Assembly (NCBI RefSeq): GCF_001905735.1 | Contig: NZ_LISW01000003.1 | Location: forward strand, 620,341 to 684,340 | Direction of reading: 5' to 3' | Length of the DNA: 64,000 nt | From: Streptomyces sp. CB01249 | GTDB taxonomy: Bacteria; Actinomycetota; Actinomycetes; Streptomycetales; Streptomycetaceae | Shown: positions 24,955 to 34,056 of the stretch, in pieces | Layout of the letters: the number at the start of each line of letters is the position of its first letter | Position numbering within the stretch: position 1 is the first letter of the stretch | The notes under the pieces: model-generated | Seen by the model: only the letters and a program-made list of their open reading frames with translations | The model's database searches: none | Told to the model about the DNA's origin: nothing | Position numbers and translations under genes: made by a program

Positions 24955-24989
24955 TCAGCCCCCGACCTGTGAGACAGGTCGGGGGCTGA
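24955..24989 (+). terminator. Strong terminator after tRNA-His
   Basis: A 16-bp perfect stem TCAGCCCCCGACCTGT / ACAGGTCGGGGGCTGA with a GAG loop, followed by a T-run. It also lies just past the 3' end of the convergent MBL-fold gene. Confidence 0.92.
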
Positions 24990-25003
24990 TGTTTTTCCCG
25001 GCT

Positions 25004-25828
25004 CTACGCCAGGCCGTCGGCGGCGTCCAGGGGCCGCCAGGCCGGTCCGTCGCCGTTCGGTACGACCCGACCGAAGGCCGCGTCCGCGAAGTGGACGCCG
25101 AAGGCGAACGTGCCGGGCTCCGCGAGTTCGGCGACGAGGCGGCGGCGGTGCTCGGCGGACCCGGCCGGGTCGTGGTCGTAGACGCAGGACCAGCCGGGCC
25201 GGTCCACCTGGACCGGTGAGTGCAACGAGTCCCCGAAGGCGATCAGCCGCTTCCCGCCGCCGGTGATGACGAACTCCGCGTGGCCCGCGGTGTGTCCGGC
25301 GGTGACCCGGACCCGGACGCCGGGGAAGATCTCCTGGCCGTCGGCCACCGTGCGGACGTGGGGCGCGAGGGCGTCCAGGCCGTCGCCGGGCTCGCGGGCG
25401 GCCCATTCCGGTTCCGCCACCAGGTACTCGGCGCGGGCGAAGAGCCGTTCGTGGGTGGCCCAGCCCGTGTGGTCCGGGTGGAGGTGGCTGAAGGCGACGG
25501 CCTCGATGCACTCCGGGGCCCGGCCGAGCGCGGCCAGGCCGGCCGGGAGGTCGCCGCCGCGCATGGCGCCGTTGGGGGTGGCCGGGTCCGCCGGGAGCGT
25601 GTGCGGGCCGAAGCCCGCGTCGATCAGGAGGGCGCGGTCGCCGTGCTCCACCAGGAGACCGCCGACGCTCGCGACCAGGTATCCGGAGGCGTCCAGGTAC
25701 TCCTGGTGAGCCGCCCAGAAGGCGTCGGTGCTGTCCGGCAGCCAGGCGGTCGGGCGGCCCTGGATCACCCCGTCCGGCACGAAGGACACCGTGGTGTCGC
25801 CCAGACGCAGCGTGCTCGGGTCCGTCAT
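25004..25828 (-). CDS. MBL-fold metallo-hydrolase
   Basis: A 274-residue metallo-beta-lactamase-fold protein. The zinc motif HLHPDH is in AFSHLHPDHTGWATHERLF, with further metal ligands in TAGHTAGHAEFVI, AFGDSLHSP and the C-terminal GVHFADAAFG. It resembles lactonase-like and quorum-quenching-type members, but the substrate cannot be named. It is divergent from a MarR gene across a 107-bp AT-rich spacer, an arrangement in which the MarR protein often controls the hydrolase. Confidence 0.85.
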   Translation of the reverse strand: MTDPSTLRLGDTTVSFVPDGVIQGRPTAWLPDSTDAFWAAHQEYLDASGYLVASVGGLLVEHGDRALLIDAGFGPHTLPADPATPNGAMRGGDLPAGLAALGRAPECIEAVAFSHLHPDHTGWATHERLFARAEYLVAEPEWAAREPGDGLDALAPHVRTVADGQEIFPGVRVRVTAGHTAGHAEFVITGGGKRLIAFGDSLHSPVQVDRPGWSCVYDHDPAGSAEHRRRLVAELAEPGTFAFGVHFADAAFGRVVPNGDGPAWRPLDAADGLA

Positions 25829-25890
25829 GGCGTCGCTCCTCGTTCGTCGCTGTGTGGCGGGCCCACCGTAAGCATCGAACTAGAAACATT

Positions 25891-25909
25891 CAAGTTGTAA
25901 TTATTCTTG
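25891..25909. promoter_or_regulatory. Candidate MarR operator in the MBL/marR spacer
   Basis: The spacer 25880-25920 is strikingly AT-rich for this genome and contains CAAGTTGTAATTATTCTTG, an imperfect inverted repeat around TAATTA, plus further CTTG/CAAG words. Its position between divergent hydrolase and MarR genes suggests autoregulation. Confidence 0.4.
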
Positions 25910-25935
25910 CTTGATGGACTTGGTAGAGTGAGCCC

Positions 25936-26367
25936 ATGACCACACCCCCCGAGGCACAGGCCGCCGCCGAGCGGGAGCTGTGCGGGCTGGTGAACGGGCT
26001 GGCCGCCCGGATCGCCGATCACGTACGCAAGTGCGCCGTCCCCCTCGGCCTCACTGCGGCCCAGGCGACGGCGCTGCGGGAGATGACCGGGCCGATGACC
26101 ATGCGCGAACTGGCCGAGCGCATGAGCTGCGAGCCGTCCAACGCCACCTTCGTCGTCGACAAGCTGGAGAAACGGGGCCTGGTCGAACGCCGCCCCCACC
26201 CCACCGACCGGCGCGCCCGGCACCTCGTACTGACGCCCGAGGGCACCGGCGTACGCGCACGGCTCCTGGAACTCCTCACCGAGGACTCACCGCTGGCCGG
26301 GCTCGGTCCGGGAGGGCAGCGGGCCCTTCAGGAGCTGCTGGAGAAGACGGTCGCCCGGCCGATGTGA
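25936..26367 (+). CDS. MarR-family transcriptional regulator
   Basis: A 143-residue winged-helix protein with the MarR core TMRELAERMSCEPSNATFVVDKLEKRGLVERRPHPTDRRARHLVLTPEG split over the recognition helix (about residues 55-75) and the basic wing (DRRARH). It is divergent from the MBL-fold hydrolase and probably represses it and itself; the ligand is unknown. The 3' end overlaps the convergent DUF397 gene by 40 bp. Confidence 0.88.
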   Translation: MTTPPEAQAAAERELCGLVNGLAARIADHVRKCAVPLGLTAAQATALREMTGPMTMRELAERMSCEPSNATFVVDKLEKRGLVERRPHPTDRRARHLVLTPEGTGVRARLLELLTEDSPLAGLGPGGQRALQELLEKTVARPM

Positions 26368-26534
26368 CCGACGAACTCCGCCCACACGTCCGGTCCGAAG
26401 GCGAGCGCCGGACGGGACGGGGTCTTGGAGTCGCGCAGGCGGACCGCCGCCGCGGGGGCGGGGGGCAGGGCCACCTCGACGCAGTCGGGGCCCGCCGAGT
26501 CGCAGTAGCTGGACCGGGTCCAGTGCAGGGTCAT
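26328..26534 (-). CDS. DUF397-domain small protein
   Basis: A 68-residue protein from ATG 26534 (MTLHWTRSSYCDSAG) with a textbook CGGAGGAACC ribosome site. The pattern W-x-R-SS-x-C ... CVEVA ... VRLRDSK-P ... L-F-x-x-W-x-x-F is DUF397. These proteins are usually partners of DUF5753-type XRE regulators in Streptomyces (WhiJ-like pairs); no such regulator is adjacent here, so this is an orphan copy. Confidence 0.8.
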   Translation of the reverse strand: MTLHWTRSSYCDSAGPDCVEVALPPAPAAAVRLRDSKTPSRPALAFGPDVWAEFVGHIGRATVFSSSS

Positions 26535-26569
26535 GGTTCCTCCGCTAGTCCGTGCGTCGGCGACGTACC

Positions 26570-27148
26570 TCACGTCGCGTGGTGACCATCGGGCCGGTGA
26601 ACCGGGAGTACCGATACACCGAGCTCCCGCCGCATAGTCTGCCGTACCTCGTACAGGCCCTCCGAGGCCCGTTCCAGCCGTTCCCTGATGTCTTCCAGGG
26701 ACTCCTCGGCCGTCTCCCCCTGTTCGTGCTGGACGAGCAGGGCGTGGATGCGGTGCAGCTGGTGCACGACGCCGCCCGCGACGGAGAGCACGGTGTCGCT
26801 GATCACCATCTGCGCCTCGGCGTACACATCGCGCAGGACCTGGCGGGGCTCCTCCCGCTCCCGGGCCTGTCCGGGGCGCGCCTCCCCGGCGGCGAGGGCG
26901 AAGTAGTCCTTGGACAGGACGGAGTGGAACTGGCGCAGGCGCTGGTTGAACACCGCGTAGGAGGCCCGCCGCACGGCCAGGGCCTCGCGGCGTTCGTCCG
27001 CCAGCAGTTCCTCCCGCCGCAGCCGCTCCGCACGGTCGAGCTCCACCGTCTTGGCCCGCAGGGCGCCGCGGTGCGCCATCACGCCGGACACCAGGGTGCC
27101 CGCCACCCCCACCACGGCGACGATCAGAGCGGTCAGAGAAGGGTCCAC
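26570..27148 (-). CDS. Hypothetical protein with N-terminal membrane helix and coiled-coil region
   Basis: 192 residues from a GTG start with a GGAGGC ribosome site. One transmembrane helix (about residues 7-25, LIVAVVGVAGTLVSGVMA) is followed by a long charged helical region (AKTVELDRAERLRREELLADERREALAVRR) likely to form a coiled coil, and a helical C-terminus. No enzymatic motif is present. The layout resembles actinobacterial single-pass proteins with a cytoplasmic coiled-coil domain; the function is not recognised. Confidence 0.6.
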   Translation of the reverse strand: MDPSLTALIVAVVGVAGTLVSGVMAHRGALRAKTVELDRAERLRREELLADERREALAVRRASYAVFNQRLRQFHSVLSKDYFALAAGEARPGQAREREEPRQVLRDVYAEAQMVISDTVLSVAGGVVHQLHRIHALLVQHEQGETAEESLEDIRERLERASEGLYEVRQTMRRELGVSVLPVHRPDGHHAT

Positions 27149-27203
27149 GCCTCCGAAGCTACTCGAAGTGCGCGCCGGACAGACCGAGTTGCGGCAACCG
27201 GGG

Positions 27204-28235
27204 TCACGAGGAGTCGCGGACCACCAGCTCGGTCGGCAGCACGATCTGCGCCCGGTCCGCGTTCTCCCCGGCGATCATGTCGAGCAGGACCCGGGTCATC
27301 GTGCGGCCCATCTCCTCGATCGGCTGGCGCACGCTGGTGAGGGCCGGGTCCATGTGGCGGGCCACGGCCGAGTCGTCGAAGCCGATGAGGGCGACGTCGT
27401 CCGGGATGCGGCGGCCGGCCTCGCGCAGGACCTGGCGGGCACCGGCGGCCATCACGTCGGAGGCGGCGAAGACCGCGTCCACGTCGGGGCGGCGGGCGAG
27501 CAGGTCGCGCATGGCCCGGGCGCCGCCCTCCTCGGAGAAGTCGGCGGGGGCGATCAGCCGCTCGTCGGGCTCCAGGCCCGCGTCGCGGACGGCCTGGCGG
27601 TAGCCGTCCAGGCGGCTCTGGGAGGCGTAGACGTCGAGCCGGCCGGTGATCGTGGCGATGGAGCGGCGGCCGCGCGAGGCGAGGTGTTCCACGGCGCTGC
27701 GGGCGCCCTCGAAGTTGTCCGAGTCGACGGAGGACAGGGATTCGGCGGCGGATCTGCGCCCGTTCATCACGGCGGGCATGCCGAGCTGTTCCAGCAGGTC
27801 GGGCAGCGGATCGTCGGCGTGCACGGAGACCAGCAGCACGCCGTCCACGCGGTGGGCGGTGAGGTACTGCGCGAGCCGGCGGCGCTCGCGGTCGCTGCCG
27901 ACGAGGGTGAGCAGCAGTTGCATTTCCGTATCGGCGAGGGCGGCGCCGACCCCGCGCACGATGTCGGAGAAGTACGGCTCCGCGAAGAAGCGGCTCTCCG
28001 ACTCGGGCACGACGAGCGCGATGGCGTCCGTGCGGTTGCCGGCCAGCGCGCGGGCCGCGCGGTTGGGTACGTAACCCAGCTCGGCGACGGCGGCCTCGAC
28101 CGCCTCCCTGGTGTGGGCGCTGACCCGGGGCGATCCGTTGATGACGCGCGAGGCCGTGCCCCGCCCGACTCCCGCCCGCGCCGCCACCTCTTCGAGCGTG
28201 GGCCGGCCCCCGCTCCGTACTCGCGCTGCCGTCAT
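27204..28235 (-). CDS. cebR: CebR, LacI-family repressor of cellobiose utilisation
   Basis: A 343-residue LacI/GalR regulator. The DNA-binding part PTLEEVAARAGVGRGTASRVINGS is at residues about 12-35, followed by the hinge helix (NRAARALAG) and a sugar-binding domain. In Streptomyces, CebR binds TGGGAGCGCTCCCA and is released by cellobiose or cellotriose. Three such boxes occur here: upstream of this gene, of bglC and of cebE. It lies downstream of bglC on the same strand, with its own box in the 245-bp gap. Confidence 0.93.
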   Translation of the reverse strand: MTAARVRSGGRPTLEEVAARAGVGRGTASRVINGSPRVSAHTREAVEAAVAELGYVPNRAARALAGNRTDAIALVVPESESRFFAEPYFSDIVRGVGAALADTEMQLLLTLVGSDRERRRLAQYLTAHRVDGVLLVSVHADDPLPDLLEQLGMPAVMNGRRSAAESLSSVDSDNFEGARSAVEHLASRGRRSIATITGRLDVYASQSRLDGYRQAVRDAGLEPDERLIAPADFSEEGGARAMRDLLARRPDVDAVFAASDVMAAGARQVLREAGRRIPDDVALIGFDDSAVARHMDPALTSVRQPIEEMGRTMTRVLLDMIAGENADRAQIVLPTELVVRDSS

Positions 28236-28347
28236 GGCTGCCTCCCGTTCGCGGTCAATTTCTCACAGTCGGATAACCAAACCAAGTCCTGGCGTTGGTT
28301 CCCTTGACACTCTGCGGGACCGGTCGGCCGCTCCCCCGCTCCATTTA

Positions 28348-28361
28348 TGGGAGCGCTCCCA
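28348..28361. promoter_or_regulatory. CebR box upstream of cebR
   Basis: Perfect palindrome TGGGAGCGCTCCCA, 113 bp before the cebR start, suggesting autoregulation. Confidence 0.92.
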
Positions 28362-28480
28362 CTCTACGCGCGTGGTCAAGCGGAACGCACAGGCCGGGGC
28401 GCGAATGGGCCGAGACCCGGCACCGGGTGCCGGGTCTCGGGGGGGGGAGGCTGCGGTACGGACAGGGCGTACCGCGGCGG

Positions 28481-29947
28481 TCAGTTGGCGTCCTCCAGCG
28501 GCGGGAGGGCGTGGCGGCGGATCACGTCGGCGTACCAGTGGGCGCTGGCCTTCGGGATGCGGCGCTGGGACGCGTAGTCCACGTACACCGCGCCGAAGCG
28601 CTTCGAATAGCCGTACGCCCACTCGAAGTTGTCCATCAGCGACCAGAGGAAGTAGCCGCGCACGTCCGCGCCGTCGGCCACCGCGCGCCGCACGGCGTCG
28701 AGGTGGCCGTGCAGGTAGGCGATGCGCTCGGGGTCCTGGACCCGGCCCTCGGGCGAGACGTAGTCGTCGAAGGCGGCGCCGTTCTCGGTGACCATGAGCG
28801 GGATGCCGGGGTGCTCACGGGTGACGTCCATGAGCAGGTTGTAGAGCCCGTTGGGGTCGATCGACCAGTTCATGGCGGTGGTCGGCTTGCCGTCGGCGAG
28901 GTGGAAGGCGACGTGCTCGGAGCCGGGCCACGGGGAGTAGTCGCTCGCGCCGTGGCCGTCGTTGCGGGTGTCGCCCGAGCCCTCGGCGGGCGTGGAGACC
29001 AGGGTCGGCGTGTAGTAGTTGATGCCGAGGACGTCGACCGGGCGCGCGATGGCCTCCAGGTCGCCGTCCTGGACCAGCTTCGACCAGTCCACCACGTGCG
29101 CGGTGTCCGCGAGCAGGTCCTCCGGGTAGGCGCCGTGCAGCATCGGGCCGGTGAAGACCCGGTTGCCGACCGCGTCGATGCGGCGGGCGGCGTCCACGTC
29201 CTCCGGGCTCGGCGTCAGCGGGCGGACCTGGTGGAGGTTGAGGGTGACCGAGGTCTGCGCGGCAGCGGGGAGTTGACCGCGCAGAACCTCGATCGCCCGG
29301 CCATGGGCGAGGTTGAGGTGGTGGGCCGCGCGCAGGGCGGAGGCGGCCTCGGTGCGGCCGGGGGCGTGCACCCCGGAGCCGTAGCCGAGGAAGGCCGAGC
29401 ACCACGGCTCGTTGAAGGTGGTCCACGTACCGACGCGGTCGCCGAGGGCGCCCGCCATGATCGCGGTGTAGTCCGCGAAGCGCTCGGCGGTGGCGCGCTC
29501 CGGCCAGCCGCCCGCGTCCTCCAGCTCCTGGGGCAGGTCCCAGTGGTAGAGGGTGGCGACGGGCGTGATGCCGGCCTCCAGGAGTTCGTCGACCAGCTTG
29601 CGGTAGAAGTCGAGCCCGCGCTGGACGGCCGGGCCGCGGCCGGTGGGCTGGACCCGGGACCAGGAGATGGAGAAGCGGTACGCCTTCAGCCCCAGCTGCT
29701 TCATCAGGGCCACGTCGTCGCGGTAGCGGTGGTAGTGGTCGGCAGCGATGTCGCCGGTGTCGCCGTTGCGGACCTTGCCGGGGGTGCGGCTGAAGGTGTC
29801 CCAGATGGAGGGCGTCCGCCCGTCCTCGGCGGCGGCACCCTCGACCTGGTAGGCGGCGGTGGCCGCTCCCCAGACGAAGCCCGTCGGGAAGGTCGTGGTG
29901 GCCTCGGGCACCGGCTTCGGGGCGATGTCAGGTCGTACAGCAGTCAT
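28481..29947 (-). CDS. bglC: BglC, intracellular GH1 beta-glucosidase
   Basis: A 488-residue GH1 enzyme with no signal peptide. The acid/base glutamate is in TFNEPW and the nucleophile in MVTENGAAFDD; the N-terminal FPTGFVWGAATAAYQVEGA is typical. It splits imported cellobiose and cellooligosaccharides to glucose, closing the ceb pathway and removing the CebR inducer. The start ATG 29947 sits 1 bp from a CebR box whose GGGAG half also looks like the ribosome site. It follows cebG by 122 bp on the same strand. Confidence 0.95.
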   Translation of the reverse strand: MTAVRPDIAPKPVPEATTTFPTGFVWGAATAAYQVEGAAAEDGRTPSIWDTFSRTPGKVRNGDTGDIAADHYHRYRDDVALMKQLGLKAYRFSISWSRVQPTGRGPAVQRGLDFYRKLVDELLEAGITPVATLYHWDLPQELEDAGGWPERATAERFADYTAIMAGALGDRVGTWTTFNEPWCSAFLGYGSGVHAPGRTEAASALRAAHHLNLAHGRAIEVLRGQLPAAAQTSVTLNLHQVRPLTPSPEDVDAARRIDAVGNRVFTGPMLHGAYPEDLLADTAHVVDWSKLVQDGDLEAIARPVDVLGINYYTPTLVSTPAEGSGDTRNDGHGASDYSPWPGSEHVAFHLADGKPTTAMNWSIDPNGLYNLLMDVTREHPGIPLMVTENGAAFDDYVSPEGRVQDPERIAYLHGHLDAVRRAVADGADVRGYFLWSLMDNFEWAYGYSKRFGAVYVDYASQRRIPKASAHWYADVIRRHALPPLEDAN

Positions 29948-29948
29948 G

Positions 29949-29962
29949 CGGGAGCGCTCCCA
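29949..29962. promoter_or_regulatory. CebR box overlapping the bglC ribosome-binding site
   Basis: On the reverse strand TGGGAGCGCTCCCG, 13 of 14 matches to the CebR box, 1 bp before the bglC start codon. The GGGAG of the box is the only Shine-Dalgarno candidate for bglC. Confidence 0.88.
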
Positions 29963-30069
29963 GGGGTGTGAAGGACAGGGGCGTTGACGGGTGGGGCTAC
30001 GGGGCCCGTACGGTCCACGGGGCGGGCGGGACCGTACGGCTCCGTGACACAGCTGCGGCGAGCGGGGGG

Positions 30070-30990
30070 TCAGCCCTTGACGGCGCCGGACATGATGCCG
30101 CCGACGATCTGCTTGCCGAAGATCACGAACACCACGAGCAGCGGCAGGGTGCTGATCAGCGCGCCGGCCATCACGATGCTGGTGTCGGGGGTGTACGAGG
30201 CGCTGAGCTGGCCGAGGGCCACCTGAAGCGTGGGGTTCTGCTGGTTCAGGGCGAGGTAGGGCCAGAAGAAGTCGTTCCACGCCTGGACGAAGGTGAGCAT
30301 GCCGAGCACCATCATCGCGGGGCGGGCCACCGGCAGCACCACGCTCAGCACGATGCGGAAGTTGTTCGCGCCGTCGATCTTGGCGGCCTCGATCAGCTCG
30401 TACGGCAGCGCCTCCATGAGGTACTGGCGCATGAAGAACACACCGAAGGCGCTGACCAGGGTCGGGAAGATCACCGACTCCAGGTTCCCGCCCCAGCCGA
30501 GGTCGGCCATCATCATGAACAGCGGGACGACGCTGAGCTGCGGCGGGATCGTCAGGGTGAGGATGACCGCGGTCATCAGGGCCCCGCGGCCGCGGAAGCG
30601 CATCTTGGCGAAGGCGTAGCCGGCCAGGGTGCAGAAGAAGAGCGTCGCCGCGGTGATGCAGCCGGCCACGATGACGCTGTTGACGATCGCCTTGCCCAGG
30701 TGGGCCTGGGTCCAGGCGGCGTCGAGGTTGTGGAAGAGGCGCCCGCCCGGCAGGAAAGGCGGGGTGGTGGCCAGCACCTCGTCCTGGGTGTGGGATGCGG
30801 CCACGAGGGTCCAGTACAGCGGCAGCAGCGAGCCGATGCCGATGACGGCCAGGGCGACGTAGGCGAACGGGCCGCCCTTCAGCTGCTGCCCGGCACCGGG
30901 CTTGAAGCGGCTGGGCTTCTTCGGTGCGCGGTGGACGGAACGCGCCGGGAGGCCGGGCTCCGAGACTTTGGTGGGGCTGGTGATGGTCAT
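30070..30990 (-). CDS. cebG: CebG, cellobiose/cellotriose ABC transporter permease
   Basis: A 306-residue sugar permease of the MalG type with six predicted helices and the EAA loop (LIEAAKIDGANNFRIVLSVVLPVARPAM) that docks the ATPase. A cytoplasmic N-terminal tail of about 40 residues precedes the first helix. It works with CebF and CebE; the ATPase MsiK is encoded elsewhere in streptomycetes and is not in this window. It begins 16 bp after cebF with a GGGAG ribosome site. Confidence 0.93.
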   Translation of the reverse strand: MTITSPTKVSEPGLPARSVHRAPKKPSRFKPGAGQQLKGGPFAYVALAVIGIGSLLPLYWTLVAASHTQDEVLATTPPFLPGGRLFHNLDAAWTQAHLGKAIVNSVIVAGCITAATLFFCTLAGYAFAKMRFRGRGALMTAVILTLTIPPQLSVVPLFMMMADLGWGGNLESVIFPTLVSAFGVFFMRQYLMEALPYELIEAAKIDGANNFRIVLSVVLPVARPAMMVLGMLTFVQAWNDFFWPYLALNQQNPTLQVALGQLSASYTPDTSIVMAGALISTLPLLVVFVIFGKQIVGGIMSGAVKG

Positions 30991-31006
30991 TGGATATCGC
31001 TCCCGG

Positions 31007-32005
31007 TCAGACCGCGGATTTGCGTACGAAGCGGCCGATGAGCCAGTTGACCGCGGCGATGATCAGCAGGAGGGCGAGCATCGCCCAGGCCACTGCGGCG
31101 GCCGGACCGAGGTGCCCCAGATTCCAGCCGTAGTTGTAGAGGTAGACGCTGAGGGTCTCGTACTGATTCTCGTTGCCGCCGGTCGCGCCGAGCGTGCCGC
31201 CCTCCAGCAGCAGGGGCTCACCGAACAGCTGCATGGAGCCGATGGTCGAGATGACGATCGTGAAGAGGATCGTGGGCCGGAGCGACGGGATGGTCACCTT
31301 GCGGAACTGCTGCCAGCGCGAGGCGCCGTCGAGCGAGGCCGCCTCGTACAGGTCGGACGGCACCGCCTGCATCGCGGCGAGGTAGATCAGGGCGTTGTAG
31401 CCGGTCCAGCGCCAGATCACGATGACCGCGATGGCGATCTTGGACGTCCAGTGCCCGTTGGCCCAGTTGGTGTCGCCGAGACCGACGAAGTGCAGCGCCC
31501 AGTTGAGCAGGCCGCCGTCGGCCCGGAAGACCAGGGCGAAGACGAGGGCGGCGGAGGCCACGGAGGTGGCGTACGGGGTGAGGATGACCGTGCGCCAGAA
31601 GGTGCTGGCCCGCAGCTTGTAGTTGAGCAGGTGGGCCAGGCCGAGCGCGACGAGCAGCTGCGGGACGACCGAGATGACACCGATCAGGAAGGTGTTGCCG
31701 ACGGCCGTCCAGAACTCGGAGTCGTGCAGGATCTTGTCGAAGTTCTCCCAGCCGACCCACTCCATCTGGTCCATGCCGGTCATCTCGACCCGGTGCATGG
31801 CGATCCAGCCGGTGTACAGCAGCGGGTAGAGCCCGAAGGCGCCGAAGACGAGGAAGAACGGGGCTATGTAGGCGTACGGGGACGCCTTGTCGTCGAACCG
31901 CCAGAGCCGGCTCCGCCACGTCTGCCGGCGGGCGTCCACCGGTTTGTGCTGGGAGCCGCGGGGTGGCGGCGCGTATGCGTCCCGGGTGGGAGTCGAGGTG
32001 GCCAC
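31007..32005 (-). CDS. cebF: CebF, cellobiose/cellotriose ABC transporter permease
   Basis: A 332-residue permease of the MalF type, with first helix YAYIAPFFLVFGAFGLYPLL and EAA loop LYEAASLDGASRWQQFRKVTIP. The start is GTG 32005 with AAGGA 9 nt upstream. It lies between cebE (164 bp upstream) and cebG in one operon, and passes cellooligosaccharides across the membrane. Confidence 0.93.
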   Translation of the reverse strand: MATSTPTRDAYAPPPRGSQHKPVDARRQTWRSRLWRFDDKASPYAYIAPFFLVFGAFGLYPLLYTGWIAMHRVEMTGMDQMEWVGWENFDKILHDSEFWTAVGNTFLIGVISVVPQLLVALGLAHLLNYKLRASTFWRTVILTPYATSVASAALVFALVFRADGGLLNWALHFVGLGDTNWANGHWTSKIAIAVIVIWRWTGYNALIYLAAMQAVPSDLYEAASLDGASRWQQFRKVTIPSLRPTILFTIVISTIGSMQLFGEPLLLEGGTLGATGGNENQYETLSVYLYNYGWNLGHLGPAAAVAWAMLALLLIIAAVNWLIGRFVRKSAV

Positions 32006-32169
32006 GAGCGGGAGTCCTTCCCTGGATTGCTTGGGTTACCCGGGTACGGGATGGCTGGGCCGTCGCGCCGCACCCCTCAGGAACACGCGGGTGCGGGCGG
32101 CCCGGGGAGGGGCCGCCCGCGCCCGGGCGGGTCCGGCTGGTCAGGTGGCCGGACACGCCCTGGCGAACG

Positions 32170-33495
32170 TCAGCCGATCACCTTGTCGATCGACTTGGTC
32201 GCGGCCTCCCACGCGGCGTCCGGCTTGGTGCCGCGCTGCTCCATGTTGTTGATCTGGGTGGAGATGGTGTCCTTGATGGCCGCGTCCTTCGGGCCGAGGA
32301 TCGTCTCGGGGATGGACTTGGCCTCATCGGCGTAGATCTGGCCGATCGGGGCGTCGTTGAAGTACGGCAGGGTCGCGGTCTTCACGTCGGGCAGCTCGTA
32401 CGCGCCCTTGTTGGACGGGAAGGAACCGATCGCCTTGAAGACGGCGGCCTGCTGCTCGGGAGCGGTCAGCCACTTGACGAGCTTGGCGGCCTCGTCCACG
32501 TTCTTGCCGGACTTCGGGACGCCGAGGAAGGAGCCGCCCCAGTTGGCCGCGGTGGTGCCGGGGGCGGTGGTGATGTCCCACTTGCCCTTGTTGGCGTCAC
32601 CGGCGTTCACGGAGATCTGGCCGGCCATCCAGGCGGGGCAGACCACGGTGGCGACGGTGCCCTTGCGCAGTGCGGCCGCCCACGGGTCGCTGAACTGGGC
32701 CAGGCCCTGGGTCAGCTTCTTGTCCGCGGCCTCGGCCGCGAGGTTCCAGCCCTGCTGGACGCTGGGGCTGTCCTTGTAGATCGCCTTGCCGCTCTCGTCG
32801 TAGTACTGCTTCGCGTTGGAGCTGACGACGGCGTTGTACATGGCGCTGGCGGAGTCCATGAAGTACGTGCCCGCGGAGGCCTTCTTCTTGTACTCCTCAC
32901 CGAGCTTGAGGTAGTCCTCCCAGCCACCGGCGATCTTGGCGGCGACCTCCTTGCGGTCGGTCGGCAGACCGGCCTTCTTGAACAGCTCGGTGTTGTAGCA
33001 GAGCGACATCGGGCCGATGTCGGTACCCGCGCCGATCACCTTGCCGTCGGCCGTGGTGGCCTGCTTCTCCTTCCACGACACGAACTCGTTGACGTCGATG
33101 ACCTTGCTCAGGTCGGCGAACTGGTCCGCCTTGGTGTCGACGAGCTCCTTGATGCGGCCGACCTCGAGACCCTGCACGTCGGCGAGGCCGCTGCCCGAGT
33201 TCAGCTGCTGGAGCAGCTTGGGGTAGTAGACCTTCTCATCGGCGGTGGTGTCTTCCTTCACCGTGATGTTCGGGTGCAGCTCGTGGTACTTGGCGAAGAG
33301 ACCGGCTTCCTTGTAGCCGAACTGGCCGAAGTCGGCGACGGTCAGCGTGATCTTCCCGTTCGCGCCGGAGGACTCGTTCGAATCGGAGTCGTCGCTGCTG
33401 CAGCCGGTCAGCAGCAGCGCCGAAGCGGTCAGGCCCGTGGTGGCCAGGACCGCGACTCTGCGGCCGCGGCCGGCGACGGTGCGGGTGATACGCAT
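32170..33495 (-). CDS. cebE: CebE, cellobiose/cellotriose-binding lipoprotein
   Basis: A 441-residue solute-binding protein with signal peptide and lipobox LLTGC (Cys32), then the family 1 extracellular sugar-binding fold (ITLTVADFGQFGYKEAG). The start ATG 33495 has AAGGAG 8 nt upstream. It is the first gene of the ceb operon; a perfect CebR box lies 130 bp upstream. In plant-pathogenic relatives the same protein imports cellotriose as a signal, but nothing here indicates pathogenicity. Confidence 0.94.
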   Translation of the reverse strand: MRITRTVAGRGRRVAVLATTGLTASALLLTGCSSDDSDSNESSGANGKITLTVADFGQFGYKEAGLFAKYHELHPNITVKEDTTADEKVYYPKLLQQLNSGSGLADVQGLEVGRIKELVDTKADQFADLSKVIDVNEFVSWKEKQATTADGKVIGAGTDIGPMSLCYNTELFKKAGLPTDRKEVAAKIAGGWEDYLKLGEEYKKKASAGTYFMDSASAMYNAVVSSNAKQYYDESGKAIYKDSPSVQQGWNLAAEAADKKLTQGLAQFSDPWAAALRKGTVATVVCPAWMAGQISVNAGDANKGKWDITTAPGTTAANWGGSFLGVPKSGKNVDEAAKLVKWLTAPEQQAAVFKAIGSFPSNKGAYELPDVKTATLPYFNDAPIGQIYADEAKSIPETILGPKDAAIKDTISTQINNMEQRGTKPDAAWEAATKSIDKVIG

Positions 33496-33625
33496 TCCAC
33501 TACTCCTTGTTCCAGGGTGGGACTGGCTCACTGCGTGGCATACGCGCTGGTGAGTGCGGGTGCCGGATGGTTTTGGGGGGAGTACACGGGCAGTGCCGTT
33601 CACCCGGGGAATCCCCCGCGTGATG

Positions 33626-33639
33626 TGGGAGCGCTCCCA
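33626..33639. promoter_or_regulatory. CebR box upstream of cebE
   Basis: Perfect TGGGAGCGCTCCCA, 131 bp before the cebE start, in the position to repress the cebEFG operon. The rest of 33496-34056 holds no recognisable gene. Confidence 0.93.
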
Positions 33640-33847
33640 TGCGTCGATGTCGGAAGATTGCTGCCTGCGGGGGGTGGGTGTCAAGAGTTGAAGACGCTTC
33701 CGTTGCGCGAGCGTGTCCTGCAAGTCACGAGACCGTGTCCGGCCGAAGGCTTGCCAAAGCGGTTCGCCGCATTGCGGCGCGCGACGTGATTCCGAATTCC
33801 CGCAGGTGGGCGGCGGGTTGACAATCGATCTTGAGGAAGCCCTCGCA

Positions 33848-33873
33848 GAAAACCGGCCCCGGTGCCGGTTTTC
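33848..33873. repeat. Inverted repeat between cebE and the GntR gene
   Basis: A perfect 10-bp stem GAAAACCGGC / GCCGGTTTTC with a 6-nt loop in the roughly 560-bp gap between cebE and the GntR gene. The AAAA/TTTT tract is inside the stem, so it could act as a terminator for the GntR transcript that runs toward cebE. Confidence 0.5.
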
Positions 33874-34056
33874 CGGCATGACCCGGAAACAGTCCGCCGA
33901 AGCCTCGCGGACCCCGCCGGGAAGTGAACGGGGTACGGCGCGGAGGGGGCGCTGATCCGGACCCACGCCTTCTTTGCCCGAAGCCGGGGTCCGGATGGTG
34001 GCGGAACGGGGGGCGGTGACGGGGGCGGGGACGCGGGTCCGGCAGGCGCCCCGGTG

